64,000 nt of DNA from CAVQBJ01 sp963819075 (GTDB lineage Bacteria; Actinomycetota; Thermoleophilia; Solirubrobacterales; Solirubrobacteraceae), in the NCBI GenBank assembly GCA_963819075.1, contig CAWFUP010000003.1, forward strand, positions 248,001 through 312,000. The letters run 5' to 3'. The notes beneath the pieces are model-generated. The model ran no database searches and was not told where the DNA came from. It worked only from the letters and a program-made list of their open reading frames with translations. Both the position numbers and the translations under genes were made by a program. Shown piece after piece: positions 26,781-36,095 of the stretch; position 1 is the stretch's first letter; every line of letters begins with the position of its first letter.

Positions 26781-27209
26781 GTGTCCAGCGCTAGCCGCAC
26801 TGGCGACACCCTGGTCGTCACGAAGCTGGACCGCCTCGCCCGCTCGCTCCGGGACGCTCGCGACATCGTCGATGAGCTGACGACGCGTCAAGTCAAGCTC
26901 AACCTCGGCGGCTCGGTCCACGACCCGACGGACCCGGTCGGGCGGCTCCTCTTCAACGTCCTCGCGATGGTCGCCGAGTTCGAGTCCGATCTCATCAAGA
27001 TGCGCACCCGGGAGGGGCTCGCCGTCGCGCGAGCCGCGGGCAAGCTCCGCGGCCGCAAGCCGAAGCTGAGCCCACGCCAGGAGGCGCACCTCGTCGAGCT
27101 GCATCGGACCGGCGAGAAGAACCCTGCCGAACTGGCAGAGCTGTTCAGCGTCGGGCGGTCAACGGTCTACCGGGCGATCGAACGCGCCGGCGGTCGCTCG
27201 ATGGCCTGA
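26781..27209 (+). pseudogene. serine recombinase (resolvase/invertase), N-terminal catalytic part missing
   Basis: From about 26796 the frame gives a good resolvase: GDTLVVTKLDRLARSLRDAR, the long helix VGRLLFNVLAMVAEFESDLI, and a C-terminal helix-turn-helix (LSVGRSTVYRAI-like). The first ~65 residues with YIRVST and the nucleophile Ser are absent, and the upstream DNA is unrelated in every frame I could follow. GTG 26781 could still express the fragment, but it cannot be catalytic. Confidence 0.8.
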
Positions 27210-27345
27210 TCGCTCTACTTTGCCTACCTGGTGACACGGACCCGAGCACCGGGCCTAGATGCGCGGGTGTCCTTTGTACCCGACGTTGTATCGCGCTATA
27301 TCTATATCGCTCAACTTCCCCTGTGCGGTTGCCGTTGTGGGACGT

Positions 27346-28881
27346 GTGAAGCCATTCCGATGGACCATGGTGCTTGCCTGTGCGCTCGCGCTGGCGTGCT
27401 GGCAACTTGCGGTGAGCGCTGCGGCGGCGCCCCCGACGCCCGGGGCGATCGACGCGGCCAGCTACGGGCTGCTCGACGCGGTCGCCTGTCCTTCGCTGAG
27501 CCAGTGCACCGCTCTTGACGCCGACGGCGGGGTTCTCACGTTCGACCCGGTGTCAGGCGGCGTCGTCGCGCGGGGGGCGGACGATGCGCCCGGGGAGACA
27601 AGCCTGTCGTGCCCGTCGGTCAGCCAGTGCTCGGTGCCGTCGCCGGCACGGGATCTCGTCACGTTCGATCCGACGCAACCTCAGGCGCCGACGATCACCG
27701 ACCTGTGGTCCCTGGCCACTAACCCGCAGCTGGAGGCATCCGTCGTCCGCGTCGCCTGCCCCTCGACCGACCAGTGTGTCGCCAACGACGCAGAAAACGG
27801 GCTGTACCCGTTTGACCCACTGTCGCCGGCACCGTTGCGCATCGTCGCGACGCAGCCGGTGGGCTTCTCCTACGTGCAGCTGACGTGCCTGTCCGCGATC
27901 GAGTGCGTCCTGCTCAACAACCGCGGCTACGAGTTGACCATCAATCCCCAGACGGCCACGGTCATCGCGAGCGCTCGCATCTACCGGACGGCGACGCAAC
28001 ATGAGGACCTCACCGGCCCGATCGCGTGCCCGACCGCCACACAATGCACCACCATCTTCACCGCCGGGGCCGAGGTCACGTTCGATCCGGGGGCGCCCGC
28101 CAGTGCGCGCAGCCAGACGATCGACGGCGGAGGCGCGAACTGGGCCGCCTGTCCGTCGGCGACCCAGTGCACAGCGGTCGACAACGACGGCGGCGAGGTC
28201 ACGTTCAACCCGGCCAGCCCACAAGGCCGCCGCGTCATCATCGATCCCAACGACGGCCCGCTGCCGGCCGTGGCGTGCCCATCGACCACTCAATGCACTC
28301 TGGTGGACGCCGCCGGCAACTTCGTCACGTTCGACCCCGCGGCGCCGAGCAGCGCCTCGCCCTACGACGCGGCCGCCGCGCTCACCGGTCTGCAGCCACC
28401 GCCGCTCGGCGGGCCCTACCGACCGAGCCCCCGGCTGACGTTCGAGCTTCTCGCCGGCGACTCCGCGCCGGCGGACGCGATCAAGGCGTTCACGTTGATC
28501 CTGCCCCGAGGACTGCAGTTCACGGCCTCGGCGCGAAGCCTGCGGTTGGGCAGCACGATCAATACCAGTGGTGTCCGCGCGTCTTATGCCGCCCGGCGCA
28601 CACCGCAGACCCTGACCGTTCGCCTGCGCCACACGGCGAACGCGGTCGGCGTGACCATCAGGCTCCCGGCGATCGCCGTCGTGCCCGGGCAGCTGCGGTC
28701 GCTGACCAGCCCGGCCATCGTCAACCTGTACGCCAAGCTGCACGTCACGACGACCGGTGGCATCGCGACCGGACTGCGGCTGACGCTGCGCCAGGCCCCG
28801 CTCGATCCCGGCGGGCCGTGTCCGGACGCCGATCCGCAAGAGCTCTACCCGATCACCACATCGAACCCACTCGCCTGTTAG
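27346..28881 (+). CDS. secreted seven-repeat protein, predicted beta-propeller
   Basis: About 511 residues. GTG 27346 gives VKPFRWTMVLACALALACWQ and a signal peptide ending near SAAAAP. Residues ~45-340 hold seven copies of a ~45-residue unit of the form xACPSxxQCTAVDxxGGxVTFDP, each with a CPSxxQC cysteine pair (unit 4 deviates to CLSAIEC). Seven such units suggest a seven-bladed beta-propeller closed blade by blade with disulfides. The last ~170 residues are a separate beta-rich domain. Related repeat proteins occur in actinobacteria; ligand unknown. It looks intact within an otherwise decayed zone. Confidence 0.8.
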   Translation: MKPFRWTMVLACALALACWQLAVSAAAAPPTPGAIDAASYGLLDAVACPSLSQCTALDADGGVLTFDPVSGGVVARGADDAPGETSLSCPSVSQCSVPSPARDLVTFDPTQPQAPTITDLWSLATNPQLEASVVRVACPSTDQCVANDAENGLYPFDPLSPAPLRIVATQPVGFSYVQLTCLSAIECVLLNNRGYELTINPQTATVIASARIYRTATQHEDLTGPIACPTATQCTTIFTAGAEVTFDPGAPASARSQTIDGGGANWAACPSATQCTAVDNDGGEVTFNPASPQGRRVIIDPNDGPLPAVACPSTTQCTLVDAAGNFVTFDPAAPSSASPYDAAAALTGLQPPPLGGPYRPSPRLTFELLAGDSAPADAIKAFTLILPRGLQFTASARSLRLGSTINTSGVRASYAARRTPQTLTVRLRHTANAVGVTIRLPAIAVVPGQLRSLTSPAIVNLYAKLHVTTTGGIATGLRLTLRQAPLDPGGPCPDADPQELYPITTSNPLAC

Positions 28882-29009
28882 AGCCTGTTCGACCGCAGGC
28901 CGCGTCGCGTCAAACGCACGGGCGACCTCGGCCGGATCGGGCCGAGAGACAAACACCGGCCCTTCAGAACCACGACAGCCATGAGGCGATTGACCGTGGG
29001 GGTCGGGCG

Positions 29010-29123
29010 GAGAGTCCCGGCCTTTAGCCCAGTCGTCTGGCTGAGCTCGAAGCCGTAGGTCTCCTCCTCGGGCGCGTCGAGCAACGCTTGGAGGACGAGG
29101 CGCGTCTGGTAGGAGATCCGCAT
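29010..29123 (-). pseudogene. PadR-family regulator, N-terminal fragment
   Basis: About 38 codons: MRISYQTRLVLQALLDAPEE, then TYGFELSQTTGLKAGTL, an exact PadR-type helix-turn-helix beginning. The family continues with YPxLxRLE, but here homology ends abruptly and the frame runs on as unrelated sequence to 28878. AGGAGAT-type spacing does not help since the gene is cut. Confidence 0.7.
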
Positions 29124-29172
29124 GATCGCAGTCGATATAGGGTCGCCGTTCCGTCAAACGCGAGGACTCGCC

Positions 29173-29361
29173 GTTGTAGTCCTGACGACAGTCCTCGACG
29201 AGGACCTGTGCTTCAGCCAGGCACGAGAACAGCTCGACGCCCAGCAGCTCGTCGCGGACGCGGGAGCCGAAGGACTCGACGTAGGCGTTCTGTCGCGGTG
29301 AGCCGGGCTCGATGTAGGCCAACCCCGTCCGCGAGAAGCGACACCAGTCCCGCAGCGCGTT
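29173..29361 (-). mobile_element. IS3-family transposase C-terminal fragment
   Basis: The minus strand reads NALRDWCRFSRTGLAYIEPG and then SPRQNAYVESFGSRVRDELL up to VEDCRQDYN, the end of the IS3-type integrase core including the catalytic Glu region (YVESF). Everything before and after is missing, so only about 63 codons survive. It lies next to the PadR fragment and the second copy of the 16-bp repeat. Confidence 0.85.
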
Positions 29362-29436
29362 GCCGGGCTTCGTCGTCGGGCATCACTAGAAGCCCTAACC
29401 GGGCGCGACAGCCGGAGCGGCACCCCTGGGCGCCTT

Positions 29437-29452
29437 CGTTCCAACGCTCGAT
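29437..29452 (+). repeat. 16-bp repeat, copy 2, beside the IS3 fragment
   Basis: Second copy of CGTTCCAACGCTCGAT (first at 26719-26734). The stretch from 29362 to 29589 around it holds no gene that I can support. Confidence 0.5.
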
Positions 29453-29589
29453 AATGACGGTTATGACAACTGCATGATCGCAATGGCATCCTCGAGTCCC
29501 AGAGCCGTCGGCGCACCGCGCGCGGAACCCGGAGGGGGAACCGCGCGCCGTGGCCGATGTCAAGCCGTGTGTTCGAGCCGGCTCCTATG

Positions 29590-31389
29590 TCACGGGACGA
29601 TTTCCGGCGGTTGCTGCAGCGGGCCTTGGCCGGCTTGCGCGGCGGCGATCGCCGTAGCGGCGTCGGCCGGGGTCATGAATCCGGCCGCCACCTCCGCGTT
29701 CGCCGCGGCGGCGAACCTCGTTGCATAGGCCGACACCGTCGGGTACAGCGACCGCAGCGTCGAGTTGCCGAGGTCGGTGAAGTACCCGGACAGCAGGCAC
29801 AGACCGAGCGCGCGGACCGTGGCGTTGGTGATGCCGCCGGTCTGCAGAGTCGTGAGGGACGACTCGAGCTCGCTCAGGATCGAGAACGGGTTGAGACCGC
29901 TCAGCGTCCCACTCGACACGTTGACTACCGAGTAATCCTCGCTCGGGACCTGAGCGTCCGGCATCTGGATCCCGCCCCCGGCGATACCGTACTGGTTGGT
30001 TCTGGGGATGTAATACAGACCGAACAGAGATGTCGCGGACAGCGACGACGGCTGATGCGGCGCCGGCACGCCATTCACGAGCCAGTTCTGCAGGTCCGCC
30101 AGCGCGGCATCCTCGACCTCGAACAGCGGCATGTTGTTGGTCTGGTTGATGCCGTCCAGCGCAGTCCCCGTGCCCTCGACCGGCGTACCGTACACGCATG
30201 CCGGCGCCAGAACGGTCGGACTGTCACGGTTGATCGTCTCGAGCTCGTACTCCGCCTCGTGTGCGTCGATATGTGAGGCGCCGGCCAGCTCCCAGGTACG
30301 CAGGTTGGCGTTGTCGGGCTGCCTCGCAGCGGCCGCGTCCAGATCCACGACGTCGCCCTGTGTGTTGAACTGAATCATCGGCACCGAGTTATTCGTGCGA
30401 ATCCGGGCACCGAACGGGCTCGCGGCGATCAACCCGTCGCCCAGCGGCGCCGCGTCGACAGCGCGACCGACGGCCAGGAAGCCATCGAACGCGTGCGTGA
30501 CCGGCTGAATCGCGTTCACGTACGTGTCCACGCGGAACGCCGACTCCGAGTCGCCCGCGCCGATCACCCGCTTTACCGTCAACCCGCCGAGCAGCCCGGC
30601 GGTGTCTGCCCGTGCGACCTCGGCGGCCTGCGTATAGATGTCGTATGACTGCAGGTCGCTGCTGTCACCTAGGGATCCATAACGCGCCGGATCCCACGTC
30701 TTGAGGTCGCCCATGCCGACGTTCTGCGGCGTCACGCCGATGTACGCGTAGCCATCGTTGAGCGCCTCGTTGGCGATCGACGCCCAGATCGGATCCTGGT
30801 CGCCGCCCGTGACGACGTTCAGCCACTCGATCACGACCGTCCCGTTGAACTTCGCCGGGTCCGTCGGATAGCGCACGATCAGATTGGTGGTGTACGGCAC
30901 GTCCCTCTGCGATACCGACACGCCCCAGTTGCCGTCCGACCCCCAGGGACTGCTCTGTCGGTACTCCGTGGCCCCGCCCGACATCAGGTACTCGTTCTCG
31001 ACGTAGCCCAAAGCGCTCAGGTTGTAGAACGGCGCGCCCGGCACCGTCGGCGCCTGCGGGACGGCGCTGTACGGGAAGCCGTGCCTCCCGCTGCCAGCCG
31101 GAATCTGCGTCAGCTTGGGAAGGCCCGATGACGTCGGGGCGGGCGACACCGGCGACGACGTGGCCGTCTGTGTCGCGGTGACGGACGTTGTGCTCGTCGA
31201 GGTGACCGTGCTCGACGATGCCGACGTGGTGCTGGTGGTGGTAGTAGTGGTCTGCGGCGGACAGAACCTGAAGAAAAAGAAACAGGGCTCTGCCGACGCG
31301 CTCGCGGCCCCAAACAACATCGAGGCAAAGATCGCGCCCGCCACGGCGAGTCCGAACAGGCCAGTCAAGCTACGACGACGATTCGTCAT
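29590..31389 (-). CDS. secreted alpha/beta-hydrolase-domain protein (Abhydrolase_10 type)
   Basis: 599 residues. The signal peptide covers residues 1-33 (LTGLFGLAVAGAIFASMLFG, then SASAEP). A low-complexity Thr/Ser linker (about 47-85) follows, then a large hydrolase domain whose PTDPAKFNGTVVIEWLNVVT is characteristic of this poorly studied family. The nucleophile is probably the Ser in GAGDSESAFRVDTYVNAI and the His in GASHIDAHE. The C-terminal ~110 residues form a helical tail. Substrate unknown. The Thr-rich linker suggests wall spanning. Confidence 0.8.
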   Translation of the reverse strand: MTNRRRSLTGLFGLAVAGAIFASMLFGAASASAEPCFFFFRFCPPQTTTTTTSTTSASSSTVTSTSTTSVTATQTATSSPVSPAPTSSGLPKLTQIPAGSGRHGFPYSAVPQAPTVPGAPFYNLSALGYVENEYLMSGGATEYRQSSPWGSDGNWGVSVSQRDVPYTTNLIVRYPTDPAKFNGTVVIEWLNVVTGGDQDPIWASIANEALNDGYAYIGVTPQNVGMGDLKTWDPARYGSLGDSSDLQSYDIYTQAAEVARADTAGLLGGLTVKRVIGAGDSESAFRVDTYVNAIQPVTHAFDGFLAVGRAVDAAPLGDGLIAASPFGARIRTNNSVPMIQFNTQGDVVDLDAAAARQPDNANLRTWELAGASHIDAHEAEYELETINRDSPTVLAPACVYGTPVEGTGTALDGINQTNNMPLFEVEDAALADLQNWLVNGVPAPHQPSSLSATSLFGLYYIPRTNQYGIAGGGIQMPDAQVPSEDYSVVNVSSGTLSGLNPFSILSELESSLTTLQTGGITNATVRALGLCLLSGYFTDLGNSTLRSLYPTVSAYATRFAAAANAEVAAGFMTPADAATAIAAAQAGQGPLQQPPEIVP

Positions 31390-31879
31390 CTTTCCTCCTC
31401 CGTGACCCAGTAACAGGACGGTCGGAACGACAACTGGAACTCAGCTGGAGCGCTCAAACATCGCTCCCGCCGGACCTCGCGTGGTGCGCCGCCACCATGG
31501 ATTCCCGTGCGGTCGGTTCCGTTGCGGTCACCGAGCGCCACCAGCTCGCCAACTCGTCAGCTGCGCGCGCCGCCGACACGACGGCGACCCTCACCGTTAG
31601 ACCCCGGTGCCGCGCAACCCCTCGCGTGGAGGGCAATCTGTAGCACTGCCAGACCACATTATTTGGGCGAGTCTACCAGCACCGCATCTCTTCGTGTCGC
31701 GCTTCGCTCAACGAGTCGACTCGACTCGAAGACGCGCGTCTGGGATACGCGCCGGGCGCGCGAGGAGCTTTGACAATCGCCGCTCGACGCGGGAGTTGCC
31801 CTCGGCTTCGAGCGGACGGATGACCGCGGTTCTTCCCTGCTAGTCGCGAGGAAGCGCCCGTCAGCCGACAACATAGTTC
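31390..31879. other. 490-bp intergenic region
   Basis: Upstream of two divergent genes: the secreted hydrolase (-) and the GGDEF-EAL protein (+). It contains locally AT-richer patches (for example around 31655-31675) and a CGAGTCGACTCGACTCG element near 31710-31726. No coding frame, RNA gene or clear promoter is recognised. Confidence 0.5.
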
Positions 31880-34228
31880 GTGGAGCCTGCGCGCAGTTCA
31901 GGTGTCCTGGCCGGGCGCGTTCTGGACGCGATGGACCGGGCGCGGCACGACTGGAACGCCACGCCCGACCAGGCGCTGCGCTTTCGCCAGCGCCAGCTCG
32001 AGGCGATCATCGCCGGCTGGCCGGTCTGGATCTTCGCCCGCTGCAGCCTCGTCGTTGTCGCGGCGGCGGTCTGCTGGGGCCATTTCAGCCACCTCCTGAT
32101 CGTGTCGGCGATCGTCGTGACGGTGCTGTGCACGGCGATTCGGCTGCTCGCGGCCCGCCCGGTGCGGGCGGGGTCTAACGCGATCGCCCCTTCGATCGCG
32201 GCGTACCTCATCACGCAGGGCATCTCTGGCGTGATCGATGCGGCGGCGCTCGGCGGCATGTTCGCCGTTACGGGCAGCAACGGCCGCATGATCTTGGCCG
32301 CCGTCGGGGGCGCGCTCATCGGCTACTGCGGCTGGTCTCTGTCGTACTTCCCGCGCGCCGCCGCCACGTGGCTGGTGACCTTTGCGATCTCGGCCACCGC
32401 GATCCTCATTGGCGGGTTCGGCGCTCGCTACCTCTCCCTCACGCTCCTGCTCGACGTCGATTGTCTGCTCATCCTCGGCTACGTCCTCGGGTCCGTCACG
32501 ACGTTCCTTTCCCGACTGCGCTCCGAAGACGATGCGGCGGGCCAGCGCGAGACGCTCGAACTGCTACTGAGCGACTTCGAGTCGGGGGCGAGTGACTGGT
32601 TGTGGCAGACCGACGACAACGGTCACCTCCTGCGCACGTCCGATCGCTTCGCGGAGGTCCTCGGATGCTCGACGTCGACGCTCACCGGCCGTACGCTCGC
32701 CGACACGCTCCCGTTCGCTTCGGCTGAAGACGCGGACCGCATGGCGGCGATCCTGGCGCGCGGCACCGCGTTTCACGGCGTCGGCATCGACGTAATGATC
32801 GACCGAGAGCGTCGGCATCTGAAGTTGAGCGGCAAACCGACCTCGTCGTCCGCGGCGAGCGGCGGATGGCGCGGCGTCGGGGCGGATGTCACCGCGGAGG
32901 TACGGGCAGAGAAAGAGCTCATTCGCCTTGCCGAATTCGACAGCCTCACCGGCCTCGCGAACCGCCACCGCGTCCTCACGGTCATGGACCAGTGGCTTTC
33001 CGGCTCTCCAAGCGTCCCATGCACCCTCTTGCTCTTCGACCTCGACGACTTCAAGGTCGTCAATGACACGCTCGGCCACGGAGCCGGTGACGAGCTCCTC
33101 TCCGAAGTGGCGCGCCGGCTGCAGGCGCTCGCCGACCCCGAGGATCTCATTGGACGGCTCGGCGGCGACGAGTTCGTCCTCCTCAGGCGCGCCGCGCTCT
33201 CCGACGCCGACGCGGAGACCCTCTACGCCCGCGCCCGCGCGGACGTTCGCGCGCCAGCGCGTATCCATGGCCGCTCGTTCGAGACGCGCCTCAGCGCCGG
33301 CGTGGCGCACGCTCCGCAGCACGGCAGGGACGCCGAGGCGCTGCTCGCGCACGCGGACCTCGCGCTGTACGAGGCGAAGCGGGTCGGCGGCGACGCGATG
33401 TCCTTCTTCTTCCCCGAGTTGCAGGAGGCGACCGAACGGCGACGCGCGTTGCTCGAGGATCTCCGTACTGCGGTGCGAAACCACGAGCTGTTCCTCGTCT
33501 TTCAACCGCAGGTCGATCCACGCACGGCGCGCGTGACCGGCTACGAGGCGCTGCTGCGCTGGCGTCATCCCCAGCGCGGCGTGGTCGAACCGAACGAGTT
33601 CATTCCGCTTGCCGAGGAGAGCGGCCTGATCTGCGAAATCGGCGAGTGGGTACTGCGGCGCGCCTGCGAGGACGCCGTGGCGTTGCCACGCGATACGACG
33701 ATCGCTGTGAACGTGTCGGCGAGGCAGCTCAAGAGCGGCGACCTCGAGCGGATCCTCGACTCAGCGCTTCACGACGCGGGCCTCCTCCACGAGCGCCTGG
33801 CCATCGAGGTCACCGAGTCGGTCTTTATCGGCGAAGGGTCCGAGGCCCAGGCGCAGCTTCACCGTATCCGCGACCGCGGAGTGAGGATCGCTCTCGACGA
33901 CTTCGGCACGGGCTACTCGTCACTGCACTATCTGCGCGTGCTTCCCATCGACACGCTGAAGATCGACCGATCCTTCGTGCTGGAGCTGGGCGACGAGCCT
34001 CGCCGGGACACCCTCGCCGTCATCCACGCGATCATCGCGATGGCCGCCGCGCTCGGCCTCGAGACGGTGGTCGAGGGGATCGAGACGCCGACGCAGCTGA
34101 ACCGCTTTGCCGAGCTCGGCGTCGGTCTGGTTCAGGGCTACGTGTACTCCAAGCCTCTCCCCCTCGCCGACGTGCTCGGCTTCACGCCGGCCCCGCCGGA
34201 TTCCGACGCGCTATCGCGGGCGGCTTGA
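31880..34228 (+). CDS. membrane PAS-GGDEF-EAL c-di-GMP protein
   Basis: 782 residues from GTG 31880. About five or six membrane helices (residues 45-215) are followed by a PAS domain (about 222-345, with DWLWQTDDNGHLLRTSDRF), then GGDEF with the intact active site RLGGDEFVLL (428-432) and an EAL domain with YEALLRWRHPQ (near 556) and DDFGTGYSSLHYLR. The DNDLT-like GGDEF substrate elements (DSLTGLANR, DLDDFKVVND) are also normal, so both synthesis and hydrolysis of c-di-GMP are possible. The signal sensed by the membrane part is unknown. Confidence 0.93.
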   Translation: MEPARSSGVLAGRVLDAMDRARHDWNATPDQALRFRQRQLEAIIAGWPVWIFARCSLVVVAAAVCWGHFSHLLIVSAIVVTVLCTAIRLLAARPVRAGSNAIAPSIAAYLITQGISGVIDAAALGGMFAVTGSNGRMILAAVGGALIGYCGWSLSYFPRAAATWLVTFAISATAILIGGFGARYLSLTLLLDVDCLLILGYVLGSVTTFLSRLRSEDDAAGQRETLELLLSDFESGASDWLWQTDDNGHLLRTSDRFAEVLGCSTSTLTGRTLADTLPFASAEDADRMAAILARGTAFHGVGIDVMIDRERRHLKLSGKPTSSSAASGGWRGVGADVTAEVRAEKELIRLAEFDSLTGLANRHRVLTVMDQWLSGSPSVPCTLLLFDLDDFKVVNDTLGHGAGDELLSEVARRLQALADPEDLIGRLGGDEFVLLRRAALSDADAETLYARARADVRAPARIHGRSFETRLSAGVAHAPQHGRDAEALLAHADLALYEAKRVGGDAMSFFFPELQEATERRRALLEDLRTAVRNHELFLVFQPQVDPRTARVTGYEALLRWRHPQRGVVEPNEFIPLAEESGLICEIGEWVLRRACEDAVALPRDTTIAVNVSARQLKSGDLERILDSALHDAGLLHERLAIEVTESVFIGEGSEAQAQLHRIRDRGVRIALDDFGTGYSSLHYLRVLPIDTLKIDRSFVLELGDEPRRDTLAVIHAIIAMAAALGLETVVEGIETPTQLNRFAELGVGLVQGYVYSKPLPLADVLGFTPAPPDSDALSRAA

Positions 34229-34479
34229 GTCGCGACCCCCGTCGCGCTGCGCGACTTCGGCCTCGTGCTCGCCGCGAGGGCAGGAAAGCGCCCGGACTCG
34301 GTCGCACATCGTCTACTCTCCGTGATCCGGCGGATCGCCCACTCCGTCAGAGCGCTGAGCGCTCAGCCGAGCCACGCAGCGAGCCTGCTCGCTGGCCAGT
34401 CCGGCGACGGGGAGTGTCAGCCGCCCAGGCAAGACACGTCCTGGGACATGCAGTGCAGCGGTGATCTATGACCGGACGA

Positions 34480-34503
34480 CCGGGCGAGCCATGGCTCGCC
34501 CGG
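34480..34503. terminator. 24-bp perfect palindrome between convergent genes
   Basis: CCGGGCGAGCC/ATGGCTCGCCCGG reads identically on both strands with no loop, and is followed by TTTC on the plus strand. It lies between the GGDEF-EAL stop (34228) and the MmcQ/YjbR stop (34522, minus). Placement and symmetry fit a bidirectional terminator. Confidence 0.6.
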
Positions 34504-34521
34504 TTTCGGTGAGGGGCGTGT

Positions 34522-34923
34522 TCACGGTCGTCGCGGCTGCGCCTCCCTCAAGTACGCCTCGGCCAGGCGGGGTGGCGCTCGGGCGAGCCAGGCCTCAACG
34601 ACGACCTCTGCGAGATCCTCGCGCGTGATGCGCCCCAGGCGCACGAGGATCGCGGGGTAGCCGTCGAAGTGTGGCGTCGTGAAGAAGACCCCGGGGTCGT
34701 CGGCCAGGAGCGCGTCCTTGGCGACGACGTGCTCCACACGGGCCCCGAGAATCGGTCCGTCGGGCGCAGCGTCGCCCAGGGCCTCGAGGTCGGAACGCCG
34801 AAGCGGCCGCTCCCACACGAAGCCCTTGTCCCTCACGCGCCAGGCGCGCAGACCGCGCGACGTTCGTTCGCTCGTCTCCGGTAGCGCGAGGGCGAGCCGA
34901 GCCACATCATCCCAGTTGGCCAA
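34522..34923 (-). CDS. MmcQ/YjbR-family DNA-binding-like protein
   Basis: 133 residues. The CyaY-like MmcQ/YjbR fold signature is present: RLALALPETSERTSRGLRAW, DPGVFFTTPHFDGYPAILVRL and ITREDLAEVVVEAWLARAP near the C-terminus. Members are small stand-alone proteins of unresolved function, some proposed to bind DNA. No partner gene is evident. Confidence 0.85.
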   Translation of the reverse strand: MANWDDVARLALALPETSERTSRGLRAWRVRDKGFVWERPLRRSDLEALGDAAPDGPILGARVEHVVAKDALLADDPGVFFTTPHFDGYPAILVRLGRITREDLAEVVVEAWLARAPPRLAEAYLREAQPRRP

Positions 34924-35112
34924 CGACGGACCCCTATCGCGCGTCGCGCGCGACGTGGCCGCCGGCGGCCGCGATCACCTCGTCGGTGCGCGCGATCAGC
35001 ACGTCGGCGGCGTAGCGGGGCATGCCATGACTGTAAACGCGGCGCCCGACGAGCGGTACGATCCTGCCGACGCACGGCTCGAGCAGCATCGGGCCGAGCT
35101 CGCCGCGTACTG

Positions 35113-35892
35113 CTACGGGCAGGCCACCTTGCCGGTCAGGCTCGGGTTGCTGCCGTCCGCGAACGTCGCGTTCGCGGCGTACGCCAGAACGCCGCCGGGG
35201 CAGGACTTCGGCAGGTTGAACAGCCCGACGGTGGTCTTGACCTTCACCTTGACCTTCTTGCGACCCCGCTTGACGGTCTTGGTCGTGGTGACGGTGTGCG
35301 AACCGCCGAGCGTGAAGCTCAGCGCGGTGATGGAGGCGTCCGGTCCGCCGGGAACCGTCTTGATCGGCGGGATGTTGACGGTGATCTTCTCGGCGAACGG
35401 TGCGGCGGCCCGCGTGAAGGTCCCCGGGAACGCCAGCGTCTCCTCGATCGGCGTGGTGCCGTTCGCCCAGACCTCCGCGACGACGGGGCTGCGGCTCGTG
35501 AGATAGATATCGATCACCGTCGGCTCCACCAGCGTGGTCGTTCCGAGCTCGGCCTCGGCCGTGGCCGTGCCGGAGCCGATCTTCGATCCGGCGGGGCACG
35601 AGGGTGGCGTGCTCCCGTTCGCGGCGCTGATCACCGCGTCGGAGCACAGCGGCGTGGTCGCGAAGTTGTAGGTCGGTCCGGGCGGGATGTCGATTACGAG
35701 CTGGGTCAACGGTGCAGGGATCCCGCCGAGCGAGTCGGTCGCCTGCGCCTTGACGGTGAGCTGGCCGGCGCCGCCGAGCTTGCCCGACAACGATGGCGTG
35801 GCCGTGATCTGCGCGGCGGCCAGCGCGGACGCGGGCGCCGCGAGCGCGGCGATGACACCAACAGCTCCAACCCCAATGACGGCTCTGCGCAC
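35113..35892 (-). CDS. secreted beta-rich protein of unknown function
   Basis: 259 residues from GTG 35892, chosen because AGGAG lies 7 bases upstream and it begins with a clean signal peptide (VRRAVIGVGAVGVIAALAAP, ASALA). The mature protein resembles the secreted actinobacterial proteins with a TPPLCSDAVISAANG/CPAGSKIGSGTATAE cysteine-bearing region. A basic segment (KTVKRGRKKVKVKVKT) lies near residues 205-225, and it ends in Cys-Pro. Such sequences are usually annotated hypothetical. The ~190 bases between its stop and the MmcQ gene hold nothing clear except a possible 29-codon frame. Confidence 0.7.
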   Translation of the reverse strand: MRRAVIGVGAVGVIAALAAPASALAAAQITATPSLSGKLGGAGQLTVKAQATDSLGGIPAPLTQLVIDIPPGPTYNFATTPLCSDAVISAANGSTPPSCPAGSKIGSGTATAEAELGTTTLVEPTVIDIYLTSRSPVVAEVWANGTTPIEETLAFPGTFTRAAAPFAEKITVNIPPIKTVPGGPDASITALSFTLGGSHTVTTTKTVKRGRKKVKVKVKTTVGLFNLPKSCPGGVLAYAANATFADGSNPSLTGKVACP

Positions 35893-36095
35893 GGACTGCT
35901 CCTTTGTATGTGAACCGGCACCTGCAGCGGCATCCATAAGGAACACGCGCCGCGCCCGGCCGATGCGGTCGGCCCCGGGGCCGGACGAGGATAACCGTTT
36001 GCTGTCTGCGCCCGGCGAGGACAGGGGCTACGCACGCGCCCGCCCTATCCATCCGTCTTCGCGTATCGTCCCGCCCACCCGACGCGAGGAGCCGC

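Noticed and set aside
27311..27338. Third sigma-28-like site (TCAA-N16-GCCGTTGT) before the propeller gene
   Set aside because: Only half of the -10 element matches and it would leave almost no leader before GTG 27346.
31450..31860. Short frames in the 490-bp gap before the GGDEF-EAL gene
   Set aside because: Arg/Ser-rich composition with no start signals. They look like out-of-frame readings of intergenic DNA.
34934..35112. Possible 29-codon minus-strand gene starting MPRYAADVLIARTDEV
   Set aside because: Too short, no clear ribosome-binding site and no recognisable homology.
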